6,750 nt of DNA. It comes from Pseudomonadota bacterium. Lineage in GTDB: Bacteria > Hydrothermota > 32-111 > QNBC01. The DNA lies in assembly GCA_011682715.1 (NCBI GenBank), contig JAACEC010000058.1, positions 1 to 6,750 on the forward strand, given 5' to 3'. How positions within the stretch are numbered: the first letter of the stretch is position 1; each line of letters begins with the position of its first letter. Shown one piece after another: positions 1 to 6,384 of the stretch. A model generated the notes under the pieces. It made no database searches and was not told the DNA's origin. It worked only from the letters and a program-made list of their open reading frames with translations. The position numbers were made by a program, and so were the translations under genes.

Positions 1-658
1 AATCTAAAACGCTTCCTCACTATCGGTTTTGAACGGATTCTTCAGATCGCACATTCCTTCCGTGATAAGGAGTACGACCGTTTGCATAATCCGGAGTTTC
101 TCAATCTCGAATGGTATAGAGCTTATACGGATTATACCGATATCATGGCTGATCTTTCCGTTATATTACCTGAAATAACCGAATATGTGCACGAATCTTC
201 CGTCATAAAATATAAAGTGAAAAATATCGATATGTCCCGGATAGAAAAAATATTTGTTAAGGACCTTTTTTATGACGATTTTCATGAGGAGCTCAAGTCG
301 CTTGTGAACACTGATGATTTTAAACGAGTTATTAAATCTGGCAATATAACCGTAGATGGATTGGATCGTCGGAACGAACTATTTTATGCGTGGATCGTTC
401 AAAAGGAACCGACTCTGGGATCCGAAAAACCGCGTATCATATATGACTACCCCAAAAGCTACGCCGCTCTTTCGCGTATAAAAGATGAAAACAACTTTTA
501 TGCGGAACGATTCGAACTATACATAGTGACACGAAAATTGCAAATGCCTACTCGGAACTCAACGATCCTATCGAGCAAAACAAACGACTAAAAGAGGAAA
601 TTGATTTTCACAAAGATATTCCGTTCAATAAAGATTTTCAAAAGGCTCTCAAAATGGG

Positions 659-680
659 AATGCCCCCGTCAGGGGGCATT
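659..680. other. GC-rich 9-bp inverted repeat with 4-nt loop, inside epmA
   Basis: The arms AATGCCCCC and GGGGGCATT are perfectly complementary around the loop GTCA. The sequence also encodes the conserved M-P-P-S-G-G-I stretch, so coding constraint may explain it. It lies about 100 nt beyond the fbp stop on the minus strand and is the strongest stem near the convergent 3' ends. No U-run follows it on either strand (minus-strand continuation is TTCCCATTTTG), so it is not a classical intrinsic terminator. Confidence 0.4.
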
Positions 681-697
681 GCATTCGGTTTGGACCG

Positions 698-707
698 ATT
701 TAATTTA
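698..707 (+). repeat. 5-bp tandem duplication (ATTTA x2) disrupting epmA
   Basis: The motif ATTTA occurs twice with no gap, inside the codons for motif 3 (GLDRF). Removing one copy joins Asp-Arg-Phe directly to Ile-Met-Ile-Leu-Leu-Gly, the expected class II synthetase continuation. This makes replication slippage the simplest explanation for the second lesion. Confidence 0.8.
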
Positions 708-779
708 TAATGATTTTGCTTGGAAAAGATTCGACTCACGATTTTATGGCTCTTTCACTAACGGACCTCTATGATGAGA

Positions 780-1787
780 TCAATACTTCCCAGTAATAAA
801 ATCCTCCGCTATTTTCACATCCTCTTTGCTCCCGACAATAAGCGGTACCCTCTGATGAATCCCCGTCGGCTGTATGTCCAAAATTCTTTCTGTTCCCGTG
901 GAAGCCGCTCCGCCCGCCTGTTCTGCAATATAAGCAAGGGGTTGAGCCTCATAGAGCAATCTCAGTTTACCGTGTGGTTTTTTGGGATCTTTATTGTCTT
1001 TGGGGTAGAGAAATATCCCGCCCCGGAGTAAATTCCTATGAAAATCGGCTACAAGCGAGCCTATATAACGTGCCGTATAGGGTTTCTTTAAATGATTTTG
1101 TTTTGATTTAATATACTCCACATACTTTCTTATGGTTTCATCCCAGTAAATTGTGTTTCCTTCGTTAATACTGTAAATATTGCCCTTGGTAGGAATTCTT
1201 ATATTTTCATGGGATAACAAAAACTCTCCCACGGAAGGATCGTATGTAAATCCGTGGACACCAAAACCTGCCGAATAGACCATAATGGTACTGGAGCCGT
1301 AAATGATATAACCGGCGCCAACAAGTTCTGTTCCCTTTTGAAGGAGATCCTCAACGGTCCCCCTTCCTCCTTCGCTTCTCCTTCTGTGGACACCGAAAAT
1401 CGTTCCGATACTTGCATTCACATCAATATTGGACGAACCGTCCAGAGGATCAAAGCTCACAACATACTTTCCTATGGGATAACCGTCCACGGGATAGATA
1501 GGATCCGCCACCTCTTCCGATGCCATAATACAGACATGACCGCCTCTTCCGAGGATTTTCACCATTGTGTCATTGGCAAAAATATCGAGCTTTTGAACAT
1601 CTTCTCCCTGAACATTTTTCTTTCCCGTGAGCCCCAGTATCTCCACAAGACCGGCTTTTCTCACTTCCCTTGTAACAATTTTCGCCGCAAGAATGATATT
1701 CCCCAGCAATCCGGTATACTCTCCGGTAGCGTTAGGAAATCGCTTTTGCTGCTCTATAATATGTTGAGAAACCGTTAAAATATCCAT
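780..1787 (-). CDS. fbp: Class I fructose-1,6-bisphosphatase
   Basis: Hydrolyses fructose-1,6-bisphosphate to fructose-6-phosphate in the cytosol, the committed step of gluconeogenesis. The 335-aa product is the usual class I length. Visible motifs are the metal-site ASEE (residues 89-92), the signature FDPLDGSSNID (112-122) with metal ligands Asp113 and Asp116, YIGSLVADFHRNL (241-253) in the substrate site, and KLRLLYEAQPLAY (274-286) containing Glu280. I chose ATG at 1787 over an in-frame ATG at 1856. The later start gives the family N-terminus (MDILTVSQHIIEQQKRF), has a strong SD 3 nt upstream, and avoids overlapping yifB. The gene follows the yifB stop by 16 nt and is last in the block, so it is probably co-transcribed. 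Its own strong SD suggests efficient independent initiation. Its 3' end overlaps the broken epmA by 17 nt. Confidence 0.96.
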   Translation of the reverse strand: MDILTVSQHIIEQQKRFPNATGEYTGLLGNIILAAKIVTREVRKAGLVEILGLTGKKNVQGEDVQKLDIFANDTMVKILGRGGHVCIMASEEVADPIYPVDGYPIGKYVVSFDPLDGSSNIDVNASIGTIFGVHRRRSEGGRGTVEDLLQKGTELVGAGYIIYGSSTIMVYSAGFGVHGFTYDPSVGEFLLSHENIRIPTKGNIYSINEGNTIYWDETIRKYVEYIKSKQNHLKKPYTARYIGSLVADFHRNLLRGGIFLYPKDNKDPKKPHGKLRLLYEAQPLAYIAEQAGGAASTGTERILDIQPTGIHQRVPLIVGSKEDVKIAEDFITGKY

Positions 1788-1790
1788 GAT

Positions 1791-1798
1791 ACCTCCTT
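1791..1798 (-). promoter_or_regulatory. Strong Shine-Dalgarno of fbp
   Basis: The minus strand reads AAGGAGGT, then ATC, then the ATG. It sits in the 16-nt gap after yifB and decides the fbp start at 1787 rather than 1856. Confidence 0.85.
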
Positions 1799-1803
1799 CT
1801 ATA

Positions 1804-3339
1804 CTATAACCAGAATCTTCTGTCCAATGATCTGTACTGAATGGCTTCCGAGACATGTGCCGGTCTTATATTTTCCTCTCCCTCGAGGTCAGCTATGGTT
1901 CGTGACACCTTCAGTATGCGATTGTATGCTCTTGCCGAAAATCCGAAACGTTTAATGGCTGTCTGGAGTAAATTTTCCGACTCGTTGTCCAATTTGCAGT
2001 ATTTGTCCACCGCCCTTTCCGTCAGATGAGCATTGGAGTATATCTTACCCTTCCCTTTGTATCTTAGATTTTGCATCTCCCTTGCCTTCTGGACCCGATT
2101 TCTTATACTCTCAGACGGCTCCTCCTTTCGTTTTGTCATAAGTTCCTTATACTTAACAGCAGGAACTTCGATATGAATATCGATGCGATCCAGAAGTGGT
2201 CCCGATATTTTCGACATATATTTTTGTATCATATTTGGCGTACATGTGCAAGTGTGATAAGGATCACCGAAGTATCCGCACGGGCATGGATTCATTGCCG
2301 CAACAAGCATGAAGCGTGACGGGAATGTCAGGCTACCCACCGCTCTCGATATGGTGACTTCGCCGTTTTCCAACGGTTGTCTGAGAACTTCAAGAGCATT
2401 TCTATTGAATTCCGGTAACTCGTCAAGAAAAAGCACACCGTTATGTGCTAAACTCACTTCCCCCGGTTTTATCCTTTGCCCTCCACCTACAAGTCCTATA
2501 TTCGATATGGTGTGATGGGGCGATCGAAAGGGACGTGTTGCGACAATCCCCTTCCCTGAATTAATCAGCCCTATAGAGCTATTTATCTTCGTTGTCTCCA
2601 ACGCTTCGTCTATGGTCATTTTGGGGAGTATCGTGGGAATTCTCTTAGCAAGCATCGTTTTCCCCGAACCGGGAGGTCCTATCATGAGTAAATTATGCCC
2701 ACCGGCAGCCGCTACTTCAATGGCTCTCTTTGCCGATTGCTGACCTATTACATCGGAGAAATCCACACTGTATTTTCCCGCCGAATTAAAGAGCTGTTCC
2801 AGGTCCACACTGAACGGTTTGATTACCGTTTCTCCTTTCATAAATTGAATAACGTCTCTCAGTGATTTTACAGGGATAACGTCTATACCGTCTACTACGG
2901 CGGCTTCCGGGGCATTCTCCTCCGGTAAAATGAGTCCTTTGAATCCCGCCTCCCGCGTGGCAACAGCAATTGAAAGAGCTCCGTTTATCTTCCTTACTCC
3001 TCCTCCGAGGGACAACTCTCCCACAATGGTATAATCGCCCAATGTTTTGGATATCAGGCTCCCGCTCGCCGCGATAATCCCTATTGCAATGGGAAGGTCA
3101 AATCCGGATGATTCCTTTTTCTTTTCCGCAGGTGCAAGATTAACCGTGATTTTTTTAGTCGGGAATTGTATACCCGTATTTTTTATTGCCGATTCTACGC
3201 GATCTTTTGCTTCCTTTACGACTCTCTCCGGCATCCCCACGATATTTAACGCCGGAAGCGCCCTTGTGAGGTCCGTCTCGATCTCGACAATGTAGGCTTC
3301 AACCCCTTCAAGCGTACTTGAAAATAAACGTGATATCAT
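1804..3339 (-). CDS. yifB: YifB/ComM-like AAA+ ATPase (Mg-chelatase-like)
   Basis: The 511-aa product is full length for the YifB/ComM family. The N-terminal ChlI/Lon-like domain spans about residues 1-170 (NIVGMPERVVKEAKDRV at 32-48, ITVNLAPAEKKKESSGFDLP at 64-83). The AAA+ domain has Walker A GPPGSGKT (221-228), Walker B VLFLDE (302-307) and the RSPHHTISNIGLVGGG segment (272-287). AMNPCPCG with YHTCTC supplies Cys352, 354, 364 and 366, a likely metal-binding cluster. The C-terminal part includes GFSARAYNRILKVSRTIADL (466-485). ComM in Haemophilus and Vibrio is a hexameric helicase promoting branch migration during natural transformation; the role in non-competent bacteria is less clear. The start is ATG at 3337-3339, overlapping the yraN stop as ATGA, preceded by AGGGGGG at 3344-3350. 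Confidence 0.95.
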   Translation of the reverse strand: MISRLFSSTLEGVEAYIVEIETDLTRALPALNIVGMPERVVKEAKDRVESAIKNTGIQFPTKKITVNLAPAEKKKESSGFDLPIAIGIIAASGSLISKTLGDYTIVGELSLGGGVRKINGALSIAVATREAGFKGLILPEENAPEAAVVDGIDVIPVKSLRDVIQFMKGETVIKPFSVDLEQLFNSAGKYSVDFSDVIGQQSAKRAIEVAAAGGHNLLMIGPPGSGKTMLAKRIPTILPKMTIDEALETTKINSSIGLINSGKGIVATRPFRSPHHTISNIGLVGGGQRIKPGEVSLAHNGVLFLDELPEFNRNALEVLRQPLENGEVTISRAVGSLTFPSRFMLVAAMNPCPCGYFGDPYHTCTCTPNMIQKYMSKISGPLLDRIDIHIEVPAVKYKELMTKRKEEPSESIRNRVQKAREMQNLRYKGKGKIYSNAHLTERAVDKYCKLDNESENLLQTAIKRFGFSARAYNRILKVSRTIADLEGEENIRPAHVSEAIQYRSLDRRFWL

Positions 3340-3698
3340 ATTTCCCCCCTGAACGCATTTTTTATATGATCTATTTTTTCTTTACCGTCAACCGTATCAA
3401 TGGCAATAACGTCGAAACGTGTGTCGACTTTACCCAAGATGCCCTTCTTCGATAAAAAATAACGAGCCGTTTTGATTATACGCCTTCGTTTTACATCGTT
3501 AATCGATTCGACGGCACTTCCATACTCGCTGCTGTTTCTGAATTTAACTTCAATAAAAACGAGCATTTTCTTATGAACCGCTATAATATCTATTTCTCCG
3601 TATTTGCTGTAGTGGAAATTCCTCACAACAATTCTATACCCCCTCTTAACCAGAAAAGAAGAGGCCATCTCTTCGCCTCTCCTTCCCGTTTTATTCAT
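3336..3698 (-). CDS. yraN: YraN/UPF0102 family nuclease-like protein
   Basis: A 120-aa member of the UPF0102 family, which has a PD-(D/E)XK endonuclease-like fold. Its cellular role is poorly defined. The conserved pattern is visible: GRRGEE near the start (Glu9), GEIDIIA (34-40, Glu35 and Asp37), VFIEVKFR (47-54, Glu50 and Lys52), then RFDVIAID (94-101). I chose ATG at 3698 because it gives the usual short lead before the GxxGEE motif. An in-frame TTG at 3725 would add nine residues and lengthen the overlap with rnhB, and has no clear SD. The chosen ATG also lacks a good SD and overlaps the rnhB end by 8 nt, suggesting translational coupling. The position between rnhB and yifB is a common arrangement. 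Confidence 0.9.
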   Translation of the reverse strand: MNKTGRRGEEMASSFLVKRGYRIVVRNFHYSKYGEIDIIAVHKKMLVFIEVKFRNSSEYGSAVESINDVKRRRIIKTARYFLSKKGILGKVDTRFDVIAIDTVDGKEKIDHIKNAFRGEI

Positions 3699-4299
3699 TA
3701 CATGAAAAATTTTTGACAGGAGCAAAAGAAAATCTATGTATTTTGCACGGTCCGTACTTCATTAGAGCTTCAATATGTTCCTTCGTTCCATATCCCTTAT
3801 TTCTGGAAAAGTTGTACATGGGATATTCAATATCAAAACCTTCCATCAATCTATCCCTGTACACTTTGGCAACAATGGAAGCCGCCGCAATACATTGGCT
3901 CTTTGAATCGCCCTTCACCACAGCCTTTTGGAATAATGGGACTCCGTCTAATTCATAACTCCCATCGATCAAAAGGTAATCAGGGACAACATTCATATTA
4001 CAGATTGCTCTCTTCATCGCTTCAAACGTCGCTTGCAGGATATTGATCTTATCAATTATCATCGAATCAACATACCCTATACCTATCGATATGGCATTTT
4101 CGAGGATTATATGGAACATCTTTTCTCTCTTATCCGGAGAGAGTTTTTTTGAATCGTCTATCCCATCAAATATCTTACCATAGGGTAGCACAACCGAAGA
4201 AGCAACTACAGGACCGGCAAGCGGACCTCGCCCTACTTCATCGATTCCCGCAACAAATCGTATGTTTTGCTCCCAAAGTTTCCGTTCGATAACTTCCAT
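3691..4299 (-). CDS. rnhB: Ribonuclease HII
   Basis: Cleaves the RNA strand of RNA-DNA hybrids and starts removal of single ribonucleotides misincorporated in DNA. The 202-aa protein is normal for bacterial RNase HII. The signature GIDEVGRGPLAGPVV (18-32) supplies Asp20 and Glu21, LLIDG (109-113) supplies Asp112, and VVKGDSKSQCIAAASIVAKV (127-146) supplies Asp131. Together these form the expected four-acid metal site. The YGTKEHIEAL and HRFSFAPV segments near the end are also typical. The start codon overlaps the rplS stop by one base (TAATG). Upstream is only a purine-rich AAAAGAGA, a modest SD. Being directly behind the L19 gene is a frequent bacterial arrangement. Confidence 0.97.
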   Translation of the reverse strand: MEVIERKLWEQNIRFVAGIDEVGRGPLAGPVVASSVVLPYGKIFDGIDDSKKLSPDKREKMFHIILENAISIGIGYVDSMIIDKINILQATFEAMKRAICNMNVVPDYLLIDGSYELDGVPLFQKAVVKGDSKSQCIAAASIVAKVYRDRLMEGFDIEYPMYNFSRNKGYGTKEHIEALMKYGPCKIHRFSFAPVKNFSCNE

Positions 4300-4640
4300 T
4301 ATCTCTTTTCTTGTATTTTAGCCGCTTTGCCCCTTAATTTTCTAAAATAGAAGATCCTGGATCTTCTCACTTTACCCTTTTTCAATACCTCAATTTTCGA
4401 GACTAACGGTCCGTTGAGTGGGAGTATTCTCTCTACTCCTATACCACCCGAAGTTTTTCTCACGGTAAATGTCTCACCAAGTCCGCTGCCTCTTCTCTGC
4501 AAAACAACACCTTCGAATCTCTGTAATCTCTTTTTTCCGCCTTCTTCGATTGTCAAAAATAACCTCACAGTATCTCCTGCTCCGAACTCGGGCAGATCCG
4601 TTCTCAGTTTTTTTCTTCCGACACTTTCAAGTATGTCCAT
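4299..4640 (-). CDS. rplS: 50S ribosomal protein L19
   Basis: L19 sits at the 30S-50S interface and contributes to an intersubunit bridge. The 113-aa length is standard. The N-terminus (MDILESVGRK, then DLPEFGAGDTVRL) and the C-terminal basic signature RRSRIFYFRKLRGKAAKI (92-109) match the family. The ATG follows the trmD TAG stop directly with no spacer. A strong SD (AAGGAGG) lies inside the end of trmD, unlike the weak sites of several neighbours. This suggests high L19 output, as expected for a ribosomal protein needed at one copy per ribosome while TrmD is needed at much less. Confidence 0.98.
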   Translation of the reverse strand: MDILESVGRKKLRTDLPEFGAGDTVRLFLTIEEGGKKRLQRFEGVVLQRRGSGLGETFTVRKTSGGIGVERILPLNGPLVSKIEVLKKGKVRRSRIFYFRKLRGKAAKIQEKR

Positions 4641-5375
4641 CTATTCCTCCTTACCATCGCGGTTGCGTAGATTTTTTATTATTTCCTTATCTTTTTCGTT
4701 TAAACTGTTCTCATCGAGAAGATACGGCTTCTTCGCAAGTGTCAGTTTCAGTGACTCCGTCCTTCTCCACTTCTCTATCTCTTTATGATTCCCCGAAAGT
4801 AAAACATCGGGGACCTTTATTCCCATGAATTCTCGTGGTCTCGTGTATCGCGGGGCATCAAGTAAACCGGACGAATAACTGTCCTCCATTGCCGAATCGA
4901 TGTCACCGATTACACCGGGTATAAGCCTTGTAATGGCATCGATAACGATAAGAGCCGCATACTCTCCACCACTTACCACATAATCGCCCAGCGATATCTC
5001 CTCATCCGTAAAACGCTTGAGCCTTGCGTCTATCCCTTTGTAACGTCCGCATATAAAAACAAGATGTTCCATCTTCTTAAGTTCATTTACCCTGTTCTCG
5101 GTAAGCGTTTTGCCTTGAGGCGTAAAGAGAATAACGTGTGCTTCCTCATCTTTGATCTTCTTAAGGGCATCGTAAATCGGCTGAACCATCATCACCATTC
5201 CCGGACCTCCACCGAAACCATAATCATCGACTTTTCTGTGCTTGTCCTTGCTGTATTTTCTGATATCCGTTATTCTCAAATCAAGAAGCCCCTTCTCGCG
5301 GGCTATTTTCATATTTCCCACATCTATGGGAGATGTAAAAAATTCAGGAAAAATAGTCAATATGTCAATGAGCAT
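4641..5375 (-). CDS. trmD: tRNA (guanine37-N1)-methyltransferase
   Basis: Methylates N1 of G37 next to the anticodon using S-adenosylmethionine, which prevents +1 frameshifting. The 244-aa product is normal length. SPOUT/trefoil-knot features are visible: GFGGGPGM (53-60), FTPQGKT (84-90), ICGRYKGIDAR (108-118), DYVVSGGE (131-138) and LIPGVIGD (151-158). LLDAPRYTRP (171-180) contains Asp173, the likely catalytic base. The C-terminal GNHKEIEKWR is also family-typical. The GEYAA after SGG differs from the more common GELPA. I chose ATG at 5375; a TTG immediately upstream (5378) is possible and adds only one residue. The gene overlaps the rimM end by 11 nt, and its SD is inside a small hairpin, which suggests coupling to rimM translation. 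Confidence 0.97.
   Translation of the reverse strand: MLIDILTIFPEFFTSPIDVGNMKIAREKGLLDLRITDIRKYSKDKHRKVDDYGFGGGPGMVMMVQPIYDALKKIKDEEAHVILFTPQGKTLTENRVNELKKMEHLVFICGRYKGIDARLKRFTDEEISLGDYVVSGGEYAALIVIDAITRLIPGVIGDIDSAMEDSYSSGLLDAPRYTRPREFMGIKVPDVLLSGNHKEIEKWRRTESLKLTLAKKPYLLDENSLNEKDKEIIKNLRNRDGKEE
4646..4652 (-). promoter_or_regulatory. Strong Shine-Dalgarno of rplS inside trmD
   Basis: The minus strand reads AAGGAGG followed by AATAG and then ATG, a 5-nt spacing. It overlaps the last codons of trmD, so ribosomes finishing trmD pass over it. Confidence 0.8.
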
Positions 5376-5877
5376 CAATCATCCCCTCTATAGGGGAAAT
5401 TACAACCTTTTTATTCTCTATATCAATAGTATCGATAAATTCCTTTACCATGGGAACAAGATTTTCCGTTTTACCATCTCTGATAACGAGTATATCCGTT
5501 GCACCGTTGTTAATGATATCCTTAATTACCCCTATACATTCAGTCTTCGCATCAAACACATCGTAACCGATCAGATCCGATATGTAGTATCTTTCTTCCT
5601 CTAATTTAACTCTTTCGTCCTTGTTTATGAATATTTTCCTGCCGTTAAACCTCATTGCATCTTCTCTGGAATCAACTCCTTTGAATTTCAAATATACGCG
5701 ATTGTTTCTGATATAGGCATTTTCAATATGAAATACATCTTCGCCTCTGCCATTTGTTAGTTTTATCTCTTTCATCGTCGTAAACCGCTCGGGAAAATCG
5801 GAATACGACTTTACGGTAACATATCCTTTAATTCCGTATGTTCTGCCTATAACGCCTATTAAAACCTTTCCGTTCAT
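5365..5877 (-). CDS. rimM: Ribosome maturation factor RimM
   Basis: RimM binds S19 and assists maturation of the 30S head domain. The 170-aa protein has the two expected domains. The N-terminal RimM domain (about 1-90) contains IGVIGRTYGIKGYVTVKSYS (7-26) with the conserved GRxxGxxG. The C-terminal PRC-barrel starts near YYISDLIGYDVFD (97-109) and includes GATDILVI (125-132) and LVPMVKEFI (140-148). The gene starts with ATG overlapping the khpA stop as ATGA and has only a weak SD-like AAGAG upstream. It runs 11 nt into trmD. The pairing with trmD between rpsP and rplS is the classic trmD operon arrangement. Confidence 0.97.
   Translation of the reverse strand: MNGKVLIGVIGRTYGIKGYVTVKSYSDFPERFTTMKEIKLTNGRGEDVFHIENAYIRNNRVYLKFKGVDSREDAMRFNGRKIFINKDERVKLEEERYYISDLIGYDVFDAKTECIGVIKDIINNGATDILVIRDGKTENLVPMVKEFIDTIDIENKKVVISPIEGMIDAH
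5382..5397 (-). promoter_or_regulatory. Hairpin enclosing the trmD Shine-Dalgarno
   Basis: On the mRNA strand the sequence reads UCCCCU-AUAG-AGGGGA, a 6-bp stem with a 4-nt loop. The 3' arm is the only SD-like element for trmD, with the ATG 6 nt beyond the stem. It lies in the rimM codons for Ser-Pro-Ile-Glu-Gly. I infer that the hairpin limits free initiation at trmD and that ribosomes translating rimM open it. No folding energy was computed. Confidence 0.5.
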
Positions 5878-6113
5878 AACTCTTCAAACTTTACCGTCGC
5901 TCTCTTTCCGCTGGAATGGCAAGAGTAAATTAATGTCCGAATGGCATTTGCTGTTTTTCCACCTTTACCTATCAGACGCCCGAGATCATTCTTTTTAACC
6001 TGAATCATATAGAGTACATTCATATCACTTTCTACTCTGGTAACTTTATATGAATCTCTACTTTCAAGGAGCGATTCGGCAATAAAATTTAACAAATCTT
6101 CAATTTTATTCAT
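5874..6113 (-). CDS. khpA: KhpA, small KH-domain RNA-binding protein
   Basis: The 79-aa product is a single KH domain of the KhpA (YlqC/UPF0109) family. The signature LGRLIGKGGKTANAIRTLI (44-62) contains the GKGG loop (49-52) that contacts RNA. In Gram-positive species KhpA pairs with KhpB (EloR/Jag) and affects cell division and small-RNA-related processes. No khpB is visible here. The ATG lies inside the end of rpsP (8-nt overlap) and I see no convincing SD, so expression probably depends on coupling to rpsP. Its place between rpsP and rimM is common in many phyla but absent in E. coli, which helps argue against a gammaproteobacterial source. Confidence 0.96.
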   Translation of the reverse strand: MNKIEDLLNFIAESLLESRDSYKVTRVESDMNVLYMIQVKKNDLGRLIGKGGKTANAIRTLIYSCHSSGKRATVKFEEL

Positions 6114-6360
6114 TCGAATTTTGTTTCTCGCGAGCTATTTTCATAAGCTTCGAGACCGTATTCGTCGGTTTTGCTCCTTTTCCAATCCATTCGTCGACTT
6201 TCTCGAGATCGATTTCAAATTCGGCTTTGTTCAAGGGATTGTAATATCCCAATTGTTCGATAAATCTTCCGTCTCTCGGACTTCTCTTATCCGAAACAAC
6301 TATCCTGTAAAAAGGTTTATGTATCCTACCCTCTCTACGCAAATGAATGTTAATAGCCAA
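6106..6360 (-). CDS. rpsP: 30S ribosomal protein S16
   Basis: S16 is an early 30S assembly protein binding 16S rRNA. The 84-aa protein carries the family pattern: an N-terminal strand (MAINIHLRREG), KPFYRIVVSD (15-24), SPRDGRFIEQLGYYNP (27-42) and GAKPTNTVSKL (61-71). The start is a TTG at 6358-6360. It places the conserved N-terminus correctly and sits 5 nt behind a perfect AAGGAGGT. No in-frame ATG gives the expected N-terminus. This is the first gene of the block, a short distance downstream of a near-consensus sigma-70 promoter. Confidence 0.97.
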   Translation of the reverse strand: MAINIHLRREGRIHKPFYRIVVSDKRSPRDGRFIEQLGYYNPLNKAEFEIDLEKVDEWIGKGAKPTNTVSKLMKIAREKQNSNE

Positions 6361-6365
6361 TTAGC

Positions 6366-6373
6366 ACCTCCTT
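6366..6373 (-). promoter_or_regulatory. Strong Shine-Dalgarno of rpsP
   Basis: The minus strand reads AAGGAGGT, then GCTAA, then the TTG start codon. The strong SD with optimal spacing may compensate for the non-ATG start. Confidence 0.85.
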
Positions 6374-6384
6374 AAGTTTGCTAT

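Larger units (their letters stand above)
1..796 (+). pseudogene. epmA: EpmA/GenX-type EF-P lysine ligase, 5'-truncated by the window and frameshifted twice
   Basis: The reading frame is open from base 1. It shows class II lysyl-tRNA synthetase-like motif 2 (FRDKE, then HNPEFLNLEWYRAY) and the GenX hallmark YDYPKSYAALSRI before AERFELYI. EpmA homologues lack the tRNA anticodon-binding domain and attach a lysine (usually beta-lysine) to elongation factor P. The first frame ends at 591 with an unrelated tail (VTRKLQMPTR...). One frame over, from 528, the family sequence resumes: DTKIANAYSELNDPIEQ, then the motif 3 region GGIAFGLDRF. That frame stops at 708-710. A third frame from 707 restores the C-terminus (IMILLGKDSTHDFMALSL) and ends at TAA 794-796. 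Restoring one base near 526 (probably making a Gly codon) and deleting 5 bp at 698-707 gives a full family-like protein. The rest looks intact, so inactivation seems recent. Sequencing or assembly error is the main alternative. About the first fifth to quarter of the gene lies outside the window. Confidence 0.85.

Noticed and set aside
515..535. Programmed ribosomal frameshift in epmA
   Set aside because: No slippery heptamer is visible at the join (ACATAGTGAC), and a second independent lesion further on would still break the gene.
1254..1778. 174-codon open frame on the plus strand opposite fbp
   Set aside because: It is fully antisense to the well-supported fbp frame, has no SD, and its product looks like no known family. 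I treat it as a shadow frame.
1788..1856. Longer fbp start at ATG 1856
   Set aside because: It would overlap yifB by more than 50 nt and add a non-family N-terminal tail. The ATG at 1787 has a strong SD and the family N-terminus.
3658..3674. Small inverted repeat GAAGAG-GCCAT-CTCTTC near the start of yraN
   Set aside because: Only 6 bp with a 5-nt loop inside coding sequence, with no T-run and no nearby signal; it is within chance expectation.
3699..3725. TTG start at 3725 for yraN
   Set aside because: It adds nine residues not typical of the family, increases overlap with rnhB and has no SD.
4414..4828. Plus-strand open frames of 124 and 119 codons opposite rplS and trmD
   Set aside because: Both are Ser/Phe/Leu-rich low-complexity translations that mirror basic minus-strand genes, with no initiation signals.
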